Positions 19,844 through 30,149 of a DNA stretch of 64,000 nucleotides are shown here, piece after piece. Source of the stretch: Agapetus fuscipes. Its lineage: Eukaryota > Arthropoda > Insecta > Trichoptera > Glossosomatidae. Positions within the stretch are counted from its first letter, which is position 1. Each line of letters starts with the position of its first letter. The notes below the pieces were generated by a model that made no database searches, was not told the DNA's origin, and worked only from the letters and a program-made list of their open reading frames with translations. The translations under genes and the position numbers were made by a program. The DNA is taken from positions 17,599,659 through 17,663,658 of the forward strand of contig OX637341.1 of assembly GCA_951799405.1 (NCBI GenBank), written 5' to 3'.

Positions 19844-20613
19844 CTCTTGTATACTTCTTTAGTGCGCAGCATTTTGGAGTACTGCTCTACAGTATGGACT
19901 CCCTACTTTTCAGTTCATATAGATCGCATCGAAAGAATACATATAAAGTTTTTAAAATTAATTAATTTTAAGCTCCATATTCCTTTGTCCGCCTTTGATC
20001 ACTCTTTTCTAAACTCTTTGTTGAACCTTTGTGATCTCTCGGAAAGGCGGGATATAATTGATTTATTGACTCTTTTCAAAATCATCCACTCTTTAATTGA
20101 TTCTCCAGTTCTGTTGGACCAGATAATTTTTTTTATACCAAATATTCAAACTAGACAAAGATATCTCTACCACCCTGTAGTTGCATCGACCACGCATTAT
20201 CATAATTGCTCCATAAATCGAATCCAACGCTTGGGCAATACCTATCTAAGTGTCGGTCAACATTGCAATAATATTAGTATGTACAAGTTGGCACTTAATA
20301 AATATTTTATTAATGATATTTGATGATTTTGGCAGTTTTTAATTTTAATATGTTTTTGCTTTGTTTCTAACCTTCTGTTTATATACATACAGGTTTATTT
20401 TTTCTTGGTTATTTTTTTGTTTTTTACTGCAATGTTTCATATATATATATATATATTTTTGTATTTTATTGTTTTTCATATATTTTTTTCTTGTATTTTA
20501 TTGTTTTTTTTTTTTTTTCGCAGTTTTGTATAAACTCACTTAACATGTACTTATTTGTAAAAGGCTTATGCCGTAAATAAATAAATAAATAAAATAAATA
20601 AATAAATAAATAA
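19844..20613 (+). mobile_element. 5'-truncated LINE with (AAAT)n tail, nested in SINE-A
   Basis: Contains the RT C-terminal frame 19847-20323, an AT-rich 3' UTR with a (TA)n stretch and a T-run, and the tail AAATAAATAAATAAATAAA to 20613. Confidence 0.7.
19847..20323 (+). CDS. LINE reverse transcriptase C-terminal fragment (Jockey/CR1 group)
   Basis: About 158 residues: LVRSILEYCSTVWTPYF matches the post-active-site R..LEY...VW.P motif, followed by IDRIERIHIKFLKL and a leucine-rich stretch, ending in a divergent serine/asparagine-rich tail. Only the last part of a LINE protein is left; endonuclease and the YxDD box are absent. No stop within the fragment. Confidence 0.65.
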   Translation: MYTSLVRSILEYCSTVWTPYFSVHIDRIERIHIKFLKLINFKLHIPLSAFDHSFLNSLLNLCDLSERRDIIDLLTLFKIIHSLIDSPVLLDQIIFFIPNIQTRQRYLYHPVVASTTHYHNCSINRIQRLGNTYLSVGQHCNNISMYKLALNKYFINDI

Positions 20614-20854
20614 AAACCGGTACGATTTACTCAGCTTTTACCACGAATGTGTACCATAATATTCTGTTTAGAAGATTCTATCAAATGTTCACACCATCGA
20701 ACAAGTGCTATTTTTTAAACACCTACATCTAGAGGCACACACTCACACAAATAAAAACACAAAATCACACATTCGTAACAATACAAAATAAATCAATTAA
20801 TTTTATAACAACAGTCTCAGTGTTTTAATTCCTTTTCAGATTATGTATGTCCGG

Positions 20855-21362
20855 AAACCGGTCCGTAATCCAAGTGGTAACACTTCGGACTCGTAGCTGG
20901 AAGGTTGTGGGCTCGAATCCCGGCGGAGCACAAAAAATATACCATTTATATTTTCAAATTTGCTCTTCGCTGGGTTGAAAAATTCATAAAACCTTTACCA
21001 ATGACCGGCCACCAAAGGTCCATCCAGCCTTACAGCAACTGGGTCTTGCTTGAGAATTGGCGCTTTGTAGCGACGACGATCAAGCTCGTAAAAAAAGGTC
21101 GATAGCTCAATTAGTAGAATGCTTGCATTCCATGCCGAGAGCAAGGGTTCGATCTCAAAGGTTTACTCAGCCTTCACAAGAAATGAGAACCAGCCCCCCC
21201 GGGAGCAAGGAGCCCCCCACTTCAAGTGAAAGTGGTTGGTGTGAGTTTGGCCCCTTACCTGTAAAAATAAATAGGTCCCGAAGCGCCACATGCGACCCTT
21301 TCGGGGAAACGCAGGCATGAAGTTACACTATATGTGTAGCTTAGTTGCGTTTTTTTTATGTC
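20855..21362 (+). mobile_element. Compound SINE: SINE-B fused to SINE-A
   Basis: SINE-B from GGTCCGTAATCCAAGTGG (B box GCTCGAATCCCGGC) through its body to GATCAAGCTCGT, then seven A's and directly SINE-A (GGTCGATAGCTCAATTAGTA, B box GGGTTCGATCTC). The SINE-A part has a specific deletion (GATCTCAAAGGTTTACTCAG). The same junction and deletion occur in reverse at 56628-57136, so this compound unit moved as one. Confidence 0.8.
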
Positions 21363-21763
21363 TCACTCCTATACAGTACAGCTTTTTCTAGCATCCACAC
21401 AGACACACCATCACACATTCGTAACCATACAAAATAAATAAGTTTGAGAACAACAATGTCACTGTTTTATTTCCTTTTCAGATGTACATAATGTATGTTT
21501 CACTCGTATACAAAATTCTACAGCTGTTTTTGGCGTCCATTTGAGCTCGCTGCATCCACACGCGCCTTGATGGATCTCCGTATCTCTCTTCCTGGATGGG
21601 ATTGGACGGAAGCTGCAGTTATTCATTCCCAGAGGAACGGGATCAGCTGACAGGGAATGAGGACGCTAATCCGAAAGTCTTTTTCCTGCTCTAGCTTCCG
21701 TATCGTACCCCGAGTATCAAAGTTTACGTTTGAACTCGACCATAGCGTTTTTTTGTTGTTATT
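21363..21763. other. Unique intronic sequence; nothing recognised
   Basis: Contains a GC-richer patch (21530-21700) with no splice-bounded coding frame. Confidence 0.4.
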
Positions 21764-22082
21764 TTTTTTTTAAATCCTGTGCGGGAAACTCCCTAGATTC
21801 TAGAGACTCTAGGGGTCTATGACGCTTGCTGTAGTGTCCCAAAGGTGTACGAGCTTGCTCGTCGCTACAAAGCGTCAATACTCAAGCAAGACCCAGCTGC
21901 TGTAAGGCGGATGGGCCTTTAGTGACCGGTCTTTGGTAAAGGCTTAATTTTTTTTTCAACCAAGCGAAGAGCATGATTATTTGAAAATATAAATGGTATA
22001 TTTTTTTGTGCTCTGCCGGGATTCGAACCCACAACTTTCCATTTATAAGTTGGAAGTGTTCCCACTGGGCCACGGACCGTCT
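21764..22082 (-). mobile_element. SINE-B with LINE-X-type tail
   Basis: tRNA-like unit (B box GGTTCGAATCCCGGC) at about 22082-22010, body, and TAGGGAGTTTCCCGCACAGG tail with poly(A). No 5S-like head. Confidence 0.8.
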
Positions 22083-22202
22083 AATAACTAATAAGGTGGT
22101 CAGTCAGATTTCAACCTAATATTCAAGGAGCTTAAAAACTGAAAGGTTTAAAAAACGGATGGCCTTATTAAGAAAAAACTGATCTCCACAATTTCAATAT
22201 TA

Positions 22203-22439
22203 TCTAAATTAATCTTAGTTTCAAAGATATGTTACATTGGGGATTCACATTATATTAATTCTCACAAGCAGACACGTACAAGTTGGCACTTGCATATGCC
22301 GCATGTGAACCCAAATCTAAAATGAACTTACACCCTGCAACTCTTGCCGACCTTCCCTGAAACAGGGGTGACATTGACAAAGTGAGTAATTTTCTACAGC
22401 ATGGGTGGTCAGCCGCATACCAACCTATAAGTCAAGGAA
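22203..22439 (-). mobile_element. T230 repeat, full length
   Basis: From a diverged tail (AATTAATCTTAGTTTCAAAG) to CCTATAAGTCAAGGAAC. Confidence 0.85.
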
Positions 22440-22534
22440 CATACACAACAAATTACTTTTAAAACTACACAAATTTTTAATACTCATAACTTTAAAGATT
22501 TAATTATAAAACAAAAAAGAAATAAAAATAAAAA

Positions 22535-22862
22535 CGCAACTAAGCTACACATATAGTGTAACTTCTTGCCGCGTTATACCCGAAGGGCTCGCATGTGGCG
22601 AGTTGAACCTATTTATTTGTACAGGTAAGGGGGCCGGCCTTACGCCAACCACTTCAGTTGAAGTGGGGGTTTCCCAGCTCCCGAGAGGGCTGGTACTCAT
22701 TTGTTGTGAAGGCTGAGTAAACCTTGCTGGTATTTTTATTATGGGGTTTGAAATAAACACCGACATAGGAAATCATTTCTGACACTCTCCTCGGTGGGAT
22801 TCGAACCCGAGCTCACGGGGTAGAATGCAAGCACTCTACCAACTGAGCTATCGACCGAAAAA
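22535..22862 (-). mobile_element. SINE-A, full length
   Basis: Minus strand: head GGTCGATAGCTCAGTTGGTA with B box GGGTTCGAATCCCACC, GTGTTTATTTCAAACCCC core, and the CGAGTTGAACC ... GTGTAGCTTAGTTGCG end. About 325 bp, the best-preserved copy. The tRNA-like head no longer folds as a functional tRNA with a matching acceptor stem. Confidence 0.85.
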
Positions 22863-23289
22863 AATGGTCCATATTTTAAATTATTCTTTGACGGTGCCTA
22901 CAATATGAAATTAAAGGTGAGTAGGTACAGCAGACGGTTCTTTACCTTTTATTTACTTTTTAACTATTTTTTTAGAAGAATTGAATCACAAAATTGTTCA
23001 ACACATTTCCCGGTTCAAGTCGTATAAATACAAGTTTGATTTTCCGACTAGTGTTTACTTTCGCAGGTGAAATTTTCATTGGAAACACGTGACTTGCAAT
23101 CACAGAACTTGAAGTGTTTTATTTGCAAATATTCTGCACATGTTCTGCACATATATGTTCACATAGTGTTTGTGCATGGCACATACTTCATACTGCAAGC
23201 TTCAATGGTTATGTGAAACCTCAATTATCGTTTGCTTTAGATAACGTACGATTCAAAATACGAGTATGAACAACACCTTTTCATAATTA

Positions 23290-23436
23290 ACCTAATCTTA
23301 GTTGCAAAGATATGAAACATTAAGGATTCATATTATATGCATTTTCACAAGCAGGAACTTATGAGGTCAAGCTTAAACATGCCGCATGTGGACTTAGAAT
23401 ACAAACACCCAAATCTTAAGAAGCACTATGCAAGCT
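23290..23436 (-). mobile_element. T230 repeat, 3' half
   Basis: CCTAATCTTAGTTGCAAAG to CCAAATCTTAAG; the 5' half is missing. Confidence 0.7.
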
Positions 23437-23460
23437 TGAGCGTCGTAATTGTATGTAAAT

Positions 23461-23580
23461 ATCAAACAAGACACAGATACTGTAAGGCTGTATGGACCTT
23501 TGGAAACCAGTCTTTGAAAAAGCCATGCAAATTTTAATGGCATTTATTTTTGGTTTAAATGTTTTTTTTTGCTCTTTTGT
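23461..23580 (-). mobile_element. Degraded SINE-B fragment
   Basis: CAAGACACAGATACTGTAAG and GTATGGACCTTTGG match the SINE-B body; the head and tail are lost. Confidence 0.5.
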
Positions 23581-23701
23581 GAAACGAGTGTGTAGCATTA
23601 GCCACTTTAGACAGATTGGAAGATCAGTTGATTTTTTCAATGGTGCAGTTTCACACGATTCAGCGAACAGATCGGTCTTCAGACGTAGCTTAAAGTGACT
23701 G

Positions 23702-23740
23702 CTGAAGACCTGTTGTCTGTCAATCTGTCAGACAACAGGT
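23702..23740 (+). other. Perfect 12-bp hairpin after CTGAAGA (decayed hammerhead-like)
   Basis: CTGAAGA is followed by CCTGTTGTCTG and its exact complement CAGACAACAGG around a 9-nt loop. The position of GAAA reads TAAA, so the hammerhead core is incomplete. Confidence 0.35.
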
Positions 23741-23753
23741 AAATGTAAATTCC

Positions 23754-24551
23754 ATGCCCTTGGAGCCTCCACTGCAAAAGCACACTCAACTGTTTCAATT
23801 TCACAGCTTTTTAAAAGACAGATCTATCCAAACAGTCATCGATGGTAGTAAATCAGCCCTGCTACCAATCAATTCCGGTGTCCCCCAAGGATCCGTCTTG
23901 TCCCCGACACTTTTTCTTATGCACATCAATGATTTACTATCCTGTGCACCTATCCATTGCTATGCCGATGACAGTACAATACATGACGGTTTCTCTTTTA
24001 CAAAGCTCCCAAATAGTTCAGCGACATCTATTGCTCGTGAATCATTAGCTTCAAAGATCAATACAGATCTCAGGGCTGTCAGCCGTTGCGGCGCTGACAA
24101 CCTTGTAGAGTTCAACATCAAAAAGACTCAAGCATGTCTGATATCCTTAAAGAGGATTCCAAACAACTATCTCCCAACTTTCGACAATGTCACCCTCTCT
24201 AACCGTGAACACTTAAATCTTCTTGGTGTTTCTCTGTCATCAGAGTTAAAATACCATGATGCTATTGAGTCTCGCACAACTTCCGCTTTCCGGCGACTCG
24301 GCATATTATACAGAGCCCGTAGGTTTTTTACTTCAGCCCAGTTATTGACTCTGTATAAATCCCAAATCCGCCCCATTATCGAGTATGGCAGCCATCTTTG
24401 GTGTGGTATGTCCAAGAAGTTGAGTGACCAACTTGATTCTGTGCAAAGGAGGGCAGTGAGGTTGATCAATGATCCTTCTCTGACATCCGATCTGCAGCCG
24501 CTCCAGCACAGAAGAAAAGTTGGAATGCTCAGTCTTTTTTTATCAATATAA
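23754..24551 (+). pseudogene. LINE-X reverse transcriptase fragment, frameshifted
   Basis: Carries FLKDRSIQTVIDGSK, the conserved INSGVPQGSVLSPTLF motif, HINDLLS, the catalytic CYADDSTIHD box near residue 70, then NLLGVSLSSELKYHDAIESR and SQIRPIIEYGSHLWCG. After HRRKVGMLSL the frame is shifted in a run of seven T's near 24536-24542. The continuation in the next frame reads FYQYNHGACSNE and then, beyond the inserted LTR, LHSLIPPPRISERETR. So the ORF is broken twice: by a frameshift and by the insertion. Confidence 0.8.
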
Positions 24552-24573
24552 CCACGGAGCTTGTTCTAATGAG

Positions 24574-25579
24574 TGTAATGCTTATTTTTCGAGTGGACTA
24601 TTTGGTTCCCCCCGCGGTCTGTGCCGCGCTACCCCGCGCCTGCCGCGCGGATGACGTCTGGTGCGGGGACGGCGGACGTAGCTCGCGCGGGAGGGTCGGT
24701 AAAGCAGCAGACACGCTGCAACCGGGACCGGGGGAAAAAGCGAAGCGTCGGCGCGAAAGAAAGGCTATGTCTCGCCGGGATTTTCGCTGTTATTTATTCA
24801 AAGTCTTGTGTTAATAAGTTTAGACAGCGTTAAATTCAGTTTTCTTCTCGTGGTATCAGTACGCAATAAACTTTTCGCTCCTGTGCGACGCGTCTGGGTC
24901 CCGGGGAAGCAAAACCGACCGCGGGAGAGAGGCCATTGTAACCTCCAATAAATATTGTAATTGTGTCTCTTGTTATCAAGCCATGACTGTCGTTGTGAAT
25001 TTGTGATTCCTTGTTAAACTTTGTGCTGACATCATGTTGCTTAAATTTCTTCCAAATTATCTTACGCAATCTCCTGTCAAATGATCATTTAAGTGTAAAA
25101 TAAATAGTATGAACACTCATACAAAAAGTTTTGGAATAATAATTTTTTAATCAACCACTCAAACCTATAACCAGTGAAATACCACAAAACTCGCCATTGT
25201 AGCACCTCCATGCTGGATGAACACCAATTGTCCCTCTTCGCGGACGAAGATCCTAACAAAGCTTCCTGAGGGAATGCACATGTCCTGTCCCTCACTGTAG
25301 AGCAGCTCTGCCATACATCATGGTATAAGATTCCCCTAAGCTTGAAATCATCTTGTGACCTGCGACCACCAGAATTCTCAACAGTAAACACCACACCACT
25401 CATCGCCCAGATGGGAGCAGGGTCCGCTCTGCTGACTGAGCAAGGAACCGGGAGAGAGAGAGACCACAGCCGGGAGACGCCTACGGCTAGCGCCAGACAA
25501 GTTAAGTGAAAGGTGAATTTTGTCTGGGACTGGTACATTGGCGCCTAACGTCAGCCCCCAGTAACGAAACACCGTTACA
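24574..25579. mobile_element. Solo-LTR-like insertion, 1,006 bp, TSD TGAG
   Basis: Begins TGTAATGC and ends CCGTTACA, flanked by TGAG on both sides (24570-24573 and 25580-25583; ATGAG if the shared A is counted). TG...CA ends with a 4-bp duplication suit a Gypsy-type LTR. The element has a CpG-rich first 200 bp, AATAAA signals near 24867 and 24947, and a primer-binding-site-like TTGGCGCCTAACG at 25539-25551. It contains no gag or pol frame. If that motif is a real PBS, the insertion is an LTR plus a short internal remnant instead of a pure solo LTR. Confidence 0.65.
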
Positions 25580-25583
25580 TGAG

Positions 25584-25922
25584 CTCCATTCATTAATCCC
25601 TCCCCCTCGCATTTCAGAAAGGGAAACTCGTAGTACGACTCTCATTCATCCCTTTGCAGTCGATCTCAAAACTATGAAAACTTGGCGTTTTCATGACTCA
25701 TTCCTTTGCCAAACTGCCCGTTTATGGAATGGTCTACCAGTATCTGTGTTCCCTTCCCAATTTAATCCGGTTTTATTCAAAACCAACATCAATCACCACT
25801 TCCTTGCAGCGCCTCACGACAGAACCAAGAACTCAAGCAACACCTCTGCGGCACCCTTCCAGGGTGACATTGACCACCAAGACTCTCAAGAATTGGGGAG
25901 CCTCCCGCACAGGATTCCTTAA
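25584..25922 (+). pseudogene. LINE-X C-terminal coding remnant
   Basis: In the frame that continues the RT: RISERETRSTTLIHPF, TWRFHDSFLCQTARLWNGL, VFPSQFNPVLFKTNIN and a serine-rich end, then the stop just before poly(A). The W.GLP..VF motif is the usual LINE C-terminus of this group. A closely similar copy is at 57470-57787. Confidence 0.75.
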
Positions 25923-25944
25923 AAAAAAAAAAATTGCTTTATAC

Positions 25945-26250
25945 AGGCAGACACTCAGATCCGCGGGAGATGGAGCAGTCAATTTGGTTCAGCCGCGACG
26001 TCAGATTTGTACAAATTTCGGAGACTGCGCTTTCCGTGTTGCGGGTCCGGTGGAACGGAACAAACTGCCACCCGGAGTGAAGAAATCCAAATCTGTGGGT
26101 GTATTTCACGGAGCACTCAAGACACACTTTTTTAGAAAGTCTTATCCATGATCGGAGAGGGCCCTTGAGGTTTGACACACACAAAAACGGCGCTCTCTTA
26201 TCATTTTTAATTTAAAATAAACAATCCTGATATAATATAAAATAATCAGT
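25945..26250 (+). mobile_element. L2-like LINE 3' fragment
   Basis: Matches 17440-17720 (RQTLRSAGDG, GVKKSKSVGVF, then the GGAGAGGGCCCTTGAGG tail). The last 74 codons are readable. It directly follows the LINE-X poly(A). Confidence 0.8.
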
Positions 26251-26876
26251 TATCAATCGTTTTGAGTTCAAATTACCCACGAATATTGAGGTGTTTCAGC
26301 ATGTGTACGCACTCACGAGTATGTGTAAACAGCATGGGCTAGAGTTGTGTATGCACCGACACTTTTAGCACATGTGTCGTCGCTCTCAGACGCCCGATAA
26401 ACGTGTCGATTCATAAATGCAGCCCTGCGTCCTTATGCAAATGAAAACACTTGGAAATTTATGAAGTTTCAGTTTCATTAAAACGGCTACCGTAGCGTTT
26501 GCCGGCAAATAGAGTTTAAAGAACTTAGAGTGTTCAGAAAAGTAAGTTGAGAAGTCATTTAAATACGAAATACAATATCTTCTTTACTTCCTTTCATTTA
26601 AGAGATCTTTTAAATAGCACATAAAAAACATTTTAAAAATAGAGTAAAGTTATATTATATTTTAAAGTTTATTAATTTTAATATAAATCTCTCCTCTACA
26701 TGCTAGTCAGTACAAATTGAAAGCAAAAGCCAGTTACTGTAAGGCTGGACAAACCTTACAAGTCTTTGACAAAGGTACATATTTTTTTGACGTCAACAAA
26801 GACATATTTTAAAAAAAAAAATGTTTTCTGCAAAATCCAGCCCGCAACAGGTAATGGCTTAAAATTATAATTGTTA
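26251..26876. other. Intronic sequence with a degraded SINE-B (26715-26850)
   Basis: 26715-26850 has GCCAGTTACTGTAAGGCTGG and CAAGTCTTTGACAAAGGT in the order of a minus-strand SINE-B body. The rest is unique, with no exon recognised. Confidence 0.45.
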
Positions 26877-27110
26877 ATTGACTTATATATTGTTATCAGG
26901 CTGAAACTCGTACTGAAAAAAATGGTTCACTCTGCTCATGTATCAGAGTTGTAGGGCTTTATTTAAAATTTGTTTATTTATTTAAATTTGTTTTTTCTAT
27001 ATTCTAAGTTTACACGCGTCCTGCGTAAGCTCAAACTAATACAAGTAAATGCAGTTATCATGAATCTTAAATGTGTATATATTTTTAAATTTGTACTAAG
27101 ATTTTAGATG
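26877..27110 (+). mobile_element. T230 repeat, diverged
   Basis: ATTGACTTATATATTG, AAAAAATGGTTCACTCTGC and the ACTAAGATTTTAG end; the middle is shortened. Confidence 0.65.
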
Positions 27111-27489
27111 AAAGAGTGATGCACCATTTTTTGGAATATTTTTTTTCAAAATAACTCCCCCCCCTTCCTCACACTCCATCAAGAAATTAGGAGTACTCGA
27201 ATATTATAGGAGACCAATTATATCAATAAAAAACAAATTGTAAATATCACTTGATGAAACTCAAACAAAATAGAGAACACGGCAAATAGAGAAGGAAAGA
27301 AAAAATATTCTGTTTGTTCAAGTCTCTCTGGAGTCGTCTGTGTTTGAAGGAAATTTCTCGAACGAATGAGTCCCAGTTAGTAGAGAAAACTTGGTCGTCT
27401 GAGTTGGGAATTATTCCACCACAAACTATCGCTGATGTGTGTGATTTTTGCATGTATTTACATCATTCAAAGTGTACTTTTGAAGTGTA

Positions 27490-27535
27490 GTTCACAAAAA
27501 TCAGCGCTCACCAAATAAATCATCCTAATATTATC
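27490..27535 (+). mobile_element. SINE-B / L2-type tail fragment
   Basis: CACAAAAATCAGCGCTCACC then AAATAAATCATCC: only the shared tail is present. Confidence 0.55.
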
Positions 27536-27547
27536 ATTTAGGTATAC

Positions 27548-27826
27548 AACAATTTCCGAAATAGCGAATGAATGGAATATCCAGAGTCATAATAAAAAGA
27601 GAGCTTGTATGAAAAACGTTATGACTCTGGATGAAATGAAAGAAGTATTATGAGTAAGGACCGAAAAAAAATAGCGGCTGATCTGTAATGTAGACGGCTA
27701 AGGCCAAGAATCAATTTTACTTTTTATAGATGTTTTGTAGATTTTCTACTGTTTGTTTGTTTGAATAACTGTAAGTAATTAATTTCTTGTATTCCTTGAC
27801 TTATAGGTTGGTATGAGGCTGACAAC
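27548..27826 (+). mobile_element. RTE-like LINE 3' end, truncated
   Basis: Matches 1029-1310: EIANEWNIQSHNKKRACM, then EMKEVL with a stop, followed by the subfamily 3' UTR and the first 30 bp of T230 (CCTTGACTTATAGGTTGG). The similarity stops at GAGGCTGACA. Confidence 0.75.
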
Positions 27827-28077
27827 ATGCAAGAATCGTCTCTGCCGCCTGTATAAAAACGAACAAAGATTTTGTGGGAGAGAAAGTTTGCTTGAAACAT
27901 TGTAACGCGAAGACAAACATAAGTTAGAGCGAAAAGAGGAAACAGTACTGAGTAAACAATATTGTGCAAAATAAATATTATTAGATAAATAAATCGCAGT
28001 TAAATTAAAAGAACTTCAAGTAAAATCATTATAAAAGAGATGTATAGTTTTATTTTCACATTTTTCGAGATGATAAT

Positions 28078-28112
28078 GCCTAAGCGCTATTGGACTTTAT
28101 CCGTCCATCTTC
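28078..28112 (-). other. Decayed hammerhead-like hairpin
   Basis: Minus strand: CTGAAGA, TGGAC/GTCCA stem, then ATAGCGCTTAGGC where GAAA would be. A similar, further decayed block (GATGGATGG, CGCTTAGGCC) is at 36215-36255. Confidence 0.4.
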
Positions 28113-28566
28113 AGAGGCTTACTTTATCTTTTATAAAAGTTTTTTTACTTATAATTAAAATGAATTTTCACTCTGTGAATGCACTAACTTTAGAAAATTA
28201 AAAAAGAGAAGTACTTAATATAGGTTGCACGCGTTATGAGGAACAAAATAAAACCTATGTATTACTCTATCTTATACAAAATTAAATGCAAAAAAACATG
28301 ATTGCTTATGGTTCTCATTTAAAAATAATGAAGGCCTATCACGCAAGGATGTTGCCTTTTGAATGATCGTTTGTAGATGGGTTTATAATGAAACGGTACG
28401 GCTGAAAAACATGTCTGGCTTTAAAAGAACTTTTACAGTCTTGAAATGACTTCTTACGCCTTTCTGTTGTATATTTATTAACTTCTCTTACTGAGAGCAC
28501 TTAAAAAATAGTTCTACTTATTGTAAAATAAGCATTTATATTGTTTATGAGTACTTATATAAGAAT

Positions 28567-28868
28567 GTGATGAGATGGTTTTGGCATGTGGAAAGAATGA
28601 ATGATGATAGACTGACAAAGTATGTATACAAAGAAAGTGTGAAAGGAAAAAGAGGGAAGGGGCGACCGAGAAAAGTATGGAGTGATCAGATTGAGGAGGT
28701 TGTGAAAGAATGTGATACACAAAGTGAGCGTAAAAGAAGAAAATGCATGAATAAGGTGATGGATATGAAGGAATTGTAAGAGGTATGTCAGGATAGGAAA
28801 AACTGGAGGCAACTCTGCAGAGACTCTGGCCACCCCTAGCGGAACGGCGACAGAGCTACAGTTACAGT
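28567..28868 (+). pseudogene. RTE-like LINE C-terminal fragment
   Basis: MRWFWHVERMNDDRLTKYV, a basic GKRGKGRPRKVW stretch, then MKEL and a stop, and the end CACCCCTAGCGGAACGGCG followed by a (TACAGT)-like tail at 28855-28868. Same subfamily group as 4512-7869. Confidence 0.7.
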
Positions 28869-29084
28869 ATACAAAAATTAGAATCTGTTTACAAAAACTC
28901 CTATCTTGTCAAATTAAATATCCTTTGTTAAAATTGTAGAGCTGCAAAACAAATCCTTTCAGCCACTGACGCATGGTGTGTTGGTAAGTACATAAAAAAA
29001 AGATAAATATTGATTCTATTCAAGAAAAAGCTCTAGATTAACGGAAGATAATAAACACAAAACAAATATGTAAATAATAATAAT

Positions 29085-29470
29085 AATAATATTAGGATGA
29101 TTCATTTGGTGAGCGATGTTTTTGTGTGAATCACACGTCACGAGCCCTCTGCGAGCTTGGTCGTCGCTGTAGAAAGCGCAAATTCTCAAGCAAGACCCAG
29201 TTGCTGTAAGACTGGATTGAACTTTAGTTAACGATCTTTCGTAAAGGTATAGTCATCCTCAGTCATCGTGCAGAGAGGGTGTCTCCTGAAGACGTTAGCT
29301 ACGCCGCTAACGAAACGTCTAAAATAATGTAAGTTCTCTAATAAGGTTTGTCTATTATCCGATAAATAGATTTTAACTGTCTAGTTATTATTGTAAATTA
29401 TAGGTTTATTATTTTTTTACCCAGCAAAGAGTATATTTGAAAATATAAATGTTTTCTTTTCTGTGCTCCG
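29085..29470 (-). mobile_element. SINE-B (L2-type tail) interrupted by a hammerhead element
   Basis: L2-type tail and (AAT)n at 29080-29160, body 29160-29247, resuming at about 29400 (GGTTTATTATTTTTTTACCC). The inserted 150 bp or so (29248-29400) contains the hammerhead core at 29286-29316. The flanks AGGTATA and AGGTTTA are a possible 7-bp TSD. Confidence 0.65.
29286..29316 (+). ncRNA. Hammerhead ribozyme core motif
   Basis: CTGAAGA (29286-29292), stem II GTTAGC/GCTAAC with a 6-nt loop, GAAAC (29312-29316). All core positions fit CUGANGA/GAAA. Stem II sequence differs completely from the other loci while pairing is kept, which argues for selection on structure in the ancestral family. Confidence 0.6.
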
Positions 29471-29507
29471 CGGAATTCAATATTAATATTAGGATGTAAA
29501 TATAATT

Positions 29508-29822
29508 AGGCAAAATGCAAATATAATTAGGATGATTTATTTGGTGAGCTCTGTTTTTGTGTGTATCACACCTCAAGAGCCCTCTGCGAGCTTTTTCGTC
29601 GCTGTAGAAAGCGCCAATTCTCAAGCAAGACCCAGTTGTTGTAAGGTTGGATGGACTTTTCAGTGACCGGTCTTTGGTAAAGGTTTATGAATTTTTCTAC
29701 CCAGCGAAAGAGCACATTTGGAAATATAAATGGTATATTTTTGTGCTCCGCCGGGATTTGAATCCACAACCTTCCATTTACGAGTCAGAAGTGTTAACCA
29801 CTAGACTTCGGACTAGTAATCT
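29508..29822 (-). mobile_element. SINE-B with L2-type tail
   Basis: Tail (GGTGAGCTCTGTTTTTGTGT, CTCAAGAGCCCTCTGCGAGC), body and tRNA-like head (B box GATTCAAATCCCGGC) on the minus strand. No 5S-like head. Confidence 0.8.
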
Positions 29823-30149
29823 TTAATATGGGTAATGATTTATTTATCCATATGAAAAAACTTACAAAAATACTTCACAGCCAATCACATAGGAACGTGC
29901 CAAATTTCATTCTCGTTGCTTCATATTTTCAAAGCAATTTTGTACAGAGATGAATGCCACTTACATGCCCACCTACCGCATGCAATACAAACATCATACT
30001 TTACGTGAACTGAGCAACTTCCACGTAAAATTCATTTTGACGGCTTCTTGAGAGATCACGTCCGGCTCATGAAGAATCTACGAATAGTTCACGTACTAGG
30101 GTGTACTGAAATTTCTAGGCTGTGTTTTGTTACTTAGCGAACCTGCTTC

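Larger units (their letters stand above)
19717..20650 (+). mobile_element. SINE-A copy interrupted by a LINE
   Basis: SINE-A head at 19717-19830 (GATAGCTCAACTGGTAGAGTG, then GTGTTCGAATCGG); its 3' part resumes at about 20616 (ACCGGTACGATTTACTCAGC). Between them lies the LINE at about 19847-20613. Confidence 0.7.
23754..25935 (+). mobile_element. LINE-X (Jockey/CR1 group), 5'-truncated, split by a solo-LTR-like insertion
   Basis: RT coding at 23775-24573, resumed at 25584-25918, then poly(A) (25921-25933). The two halves join without loss at ...TTCTAATGAG / CTCCATTCATTAATC, as shown by the uninterrupted copy at 57420-57470. Confidence 0.85.

Noticed and set aside
20571..20613. CRISPR or functional tandem array
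   Set aside because: A plain (AAAT)n run that is the tail of a LINE insertion.
22790..22862. tRNA gene
   Set aside because: A- and B-box-like sequence is present, but no matching acceptor stem is formed and the same sequence heads many copies of SINE-A, so it is a SINE promoter region.
24600..24760. CpG-island promoter of a host gene
   Set aside because: It lies wholly inside the inserted element 24574-25579, which has a target-site duplication; the CpG-rich part belongs to the LTR-like element.
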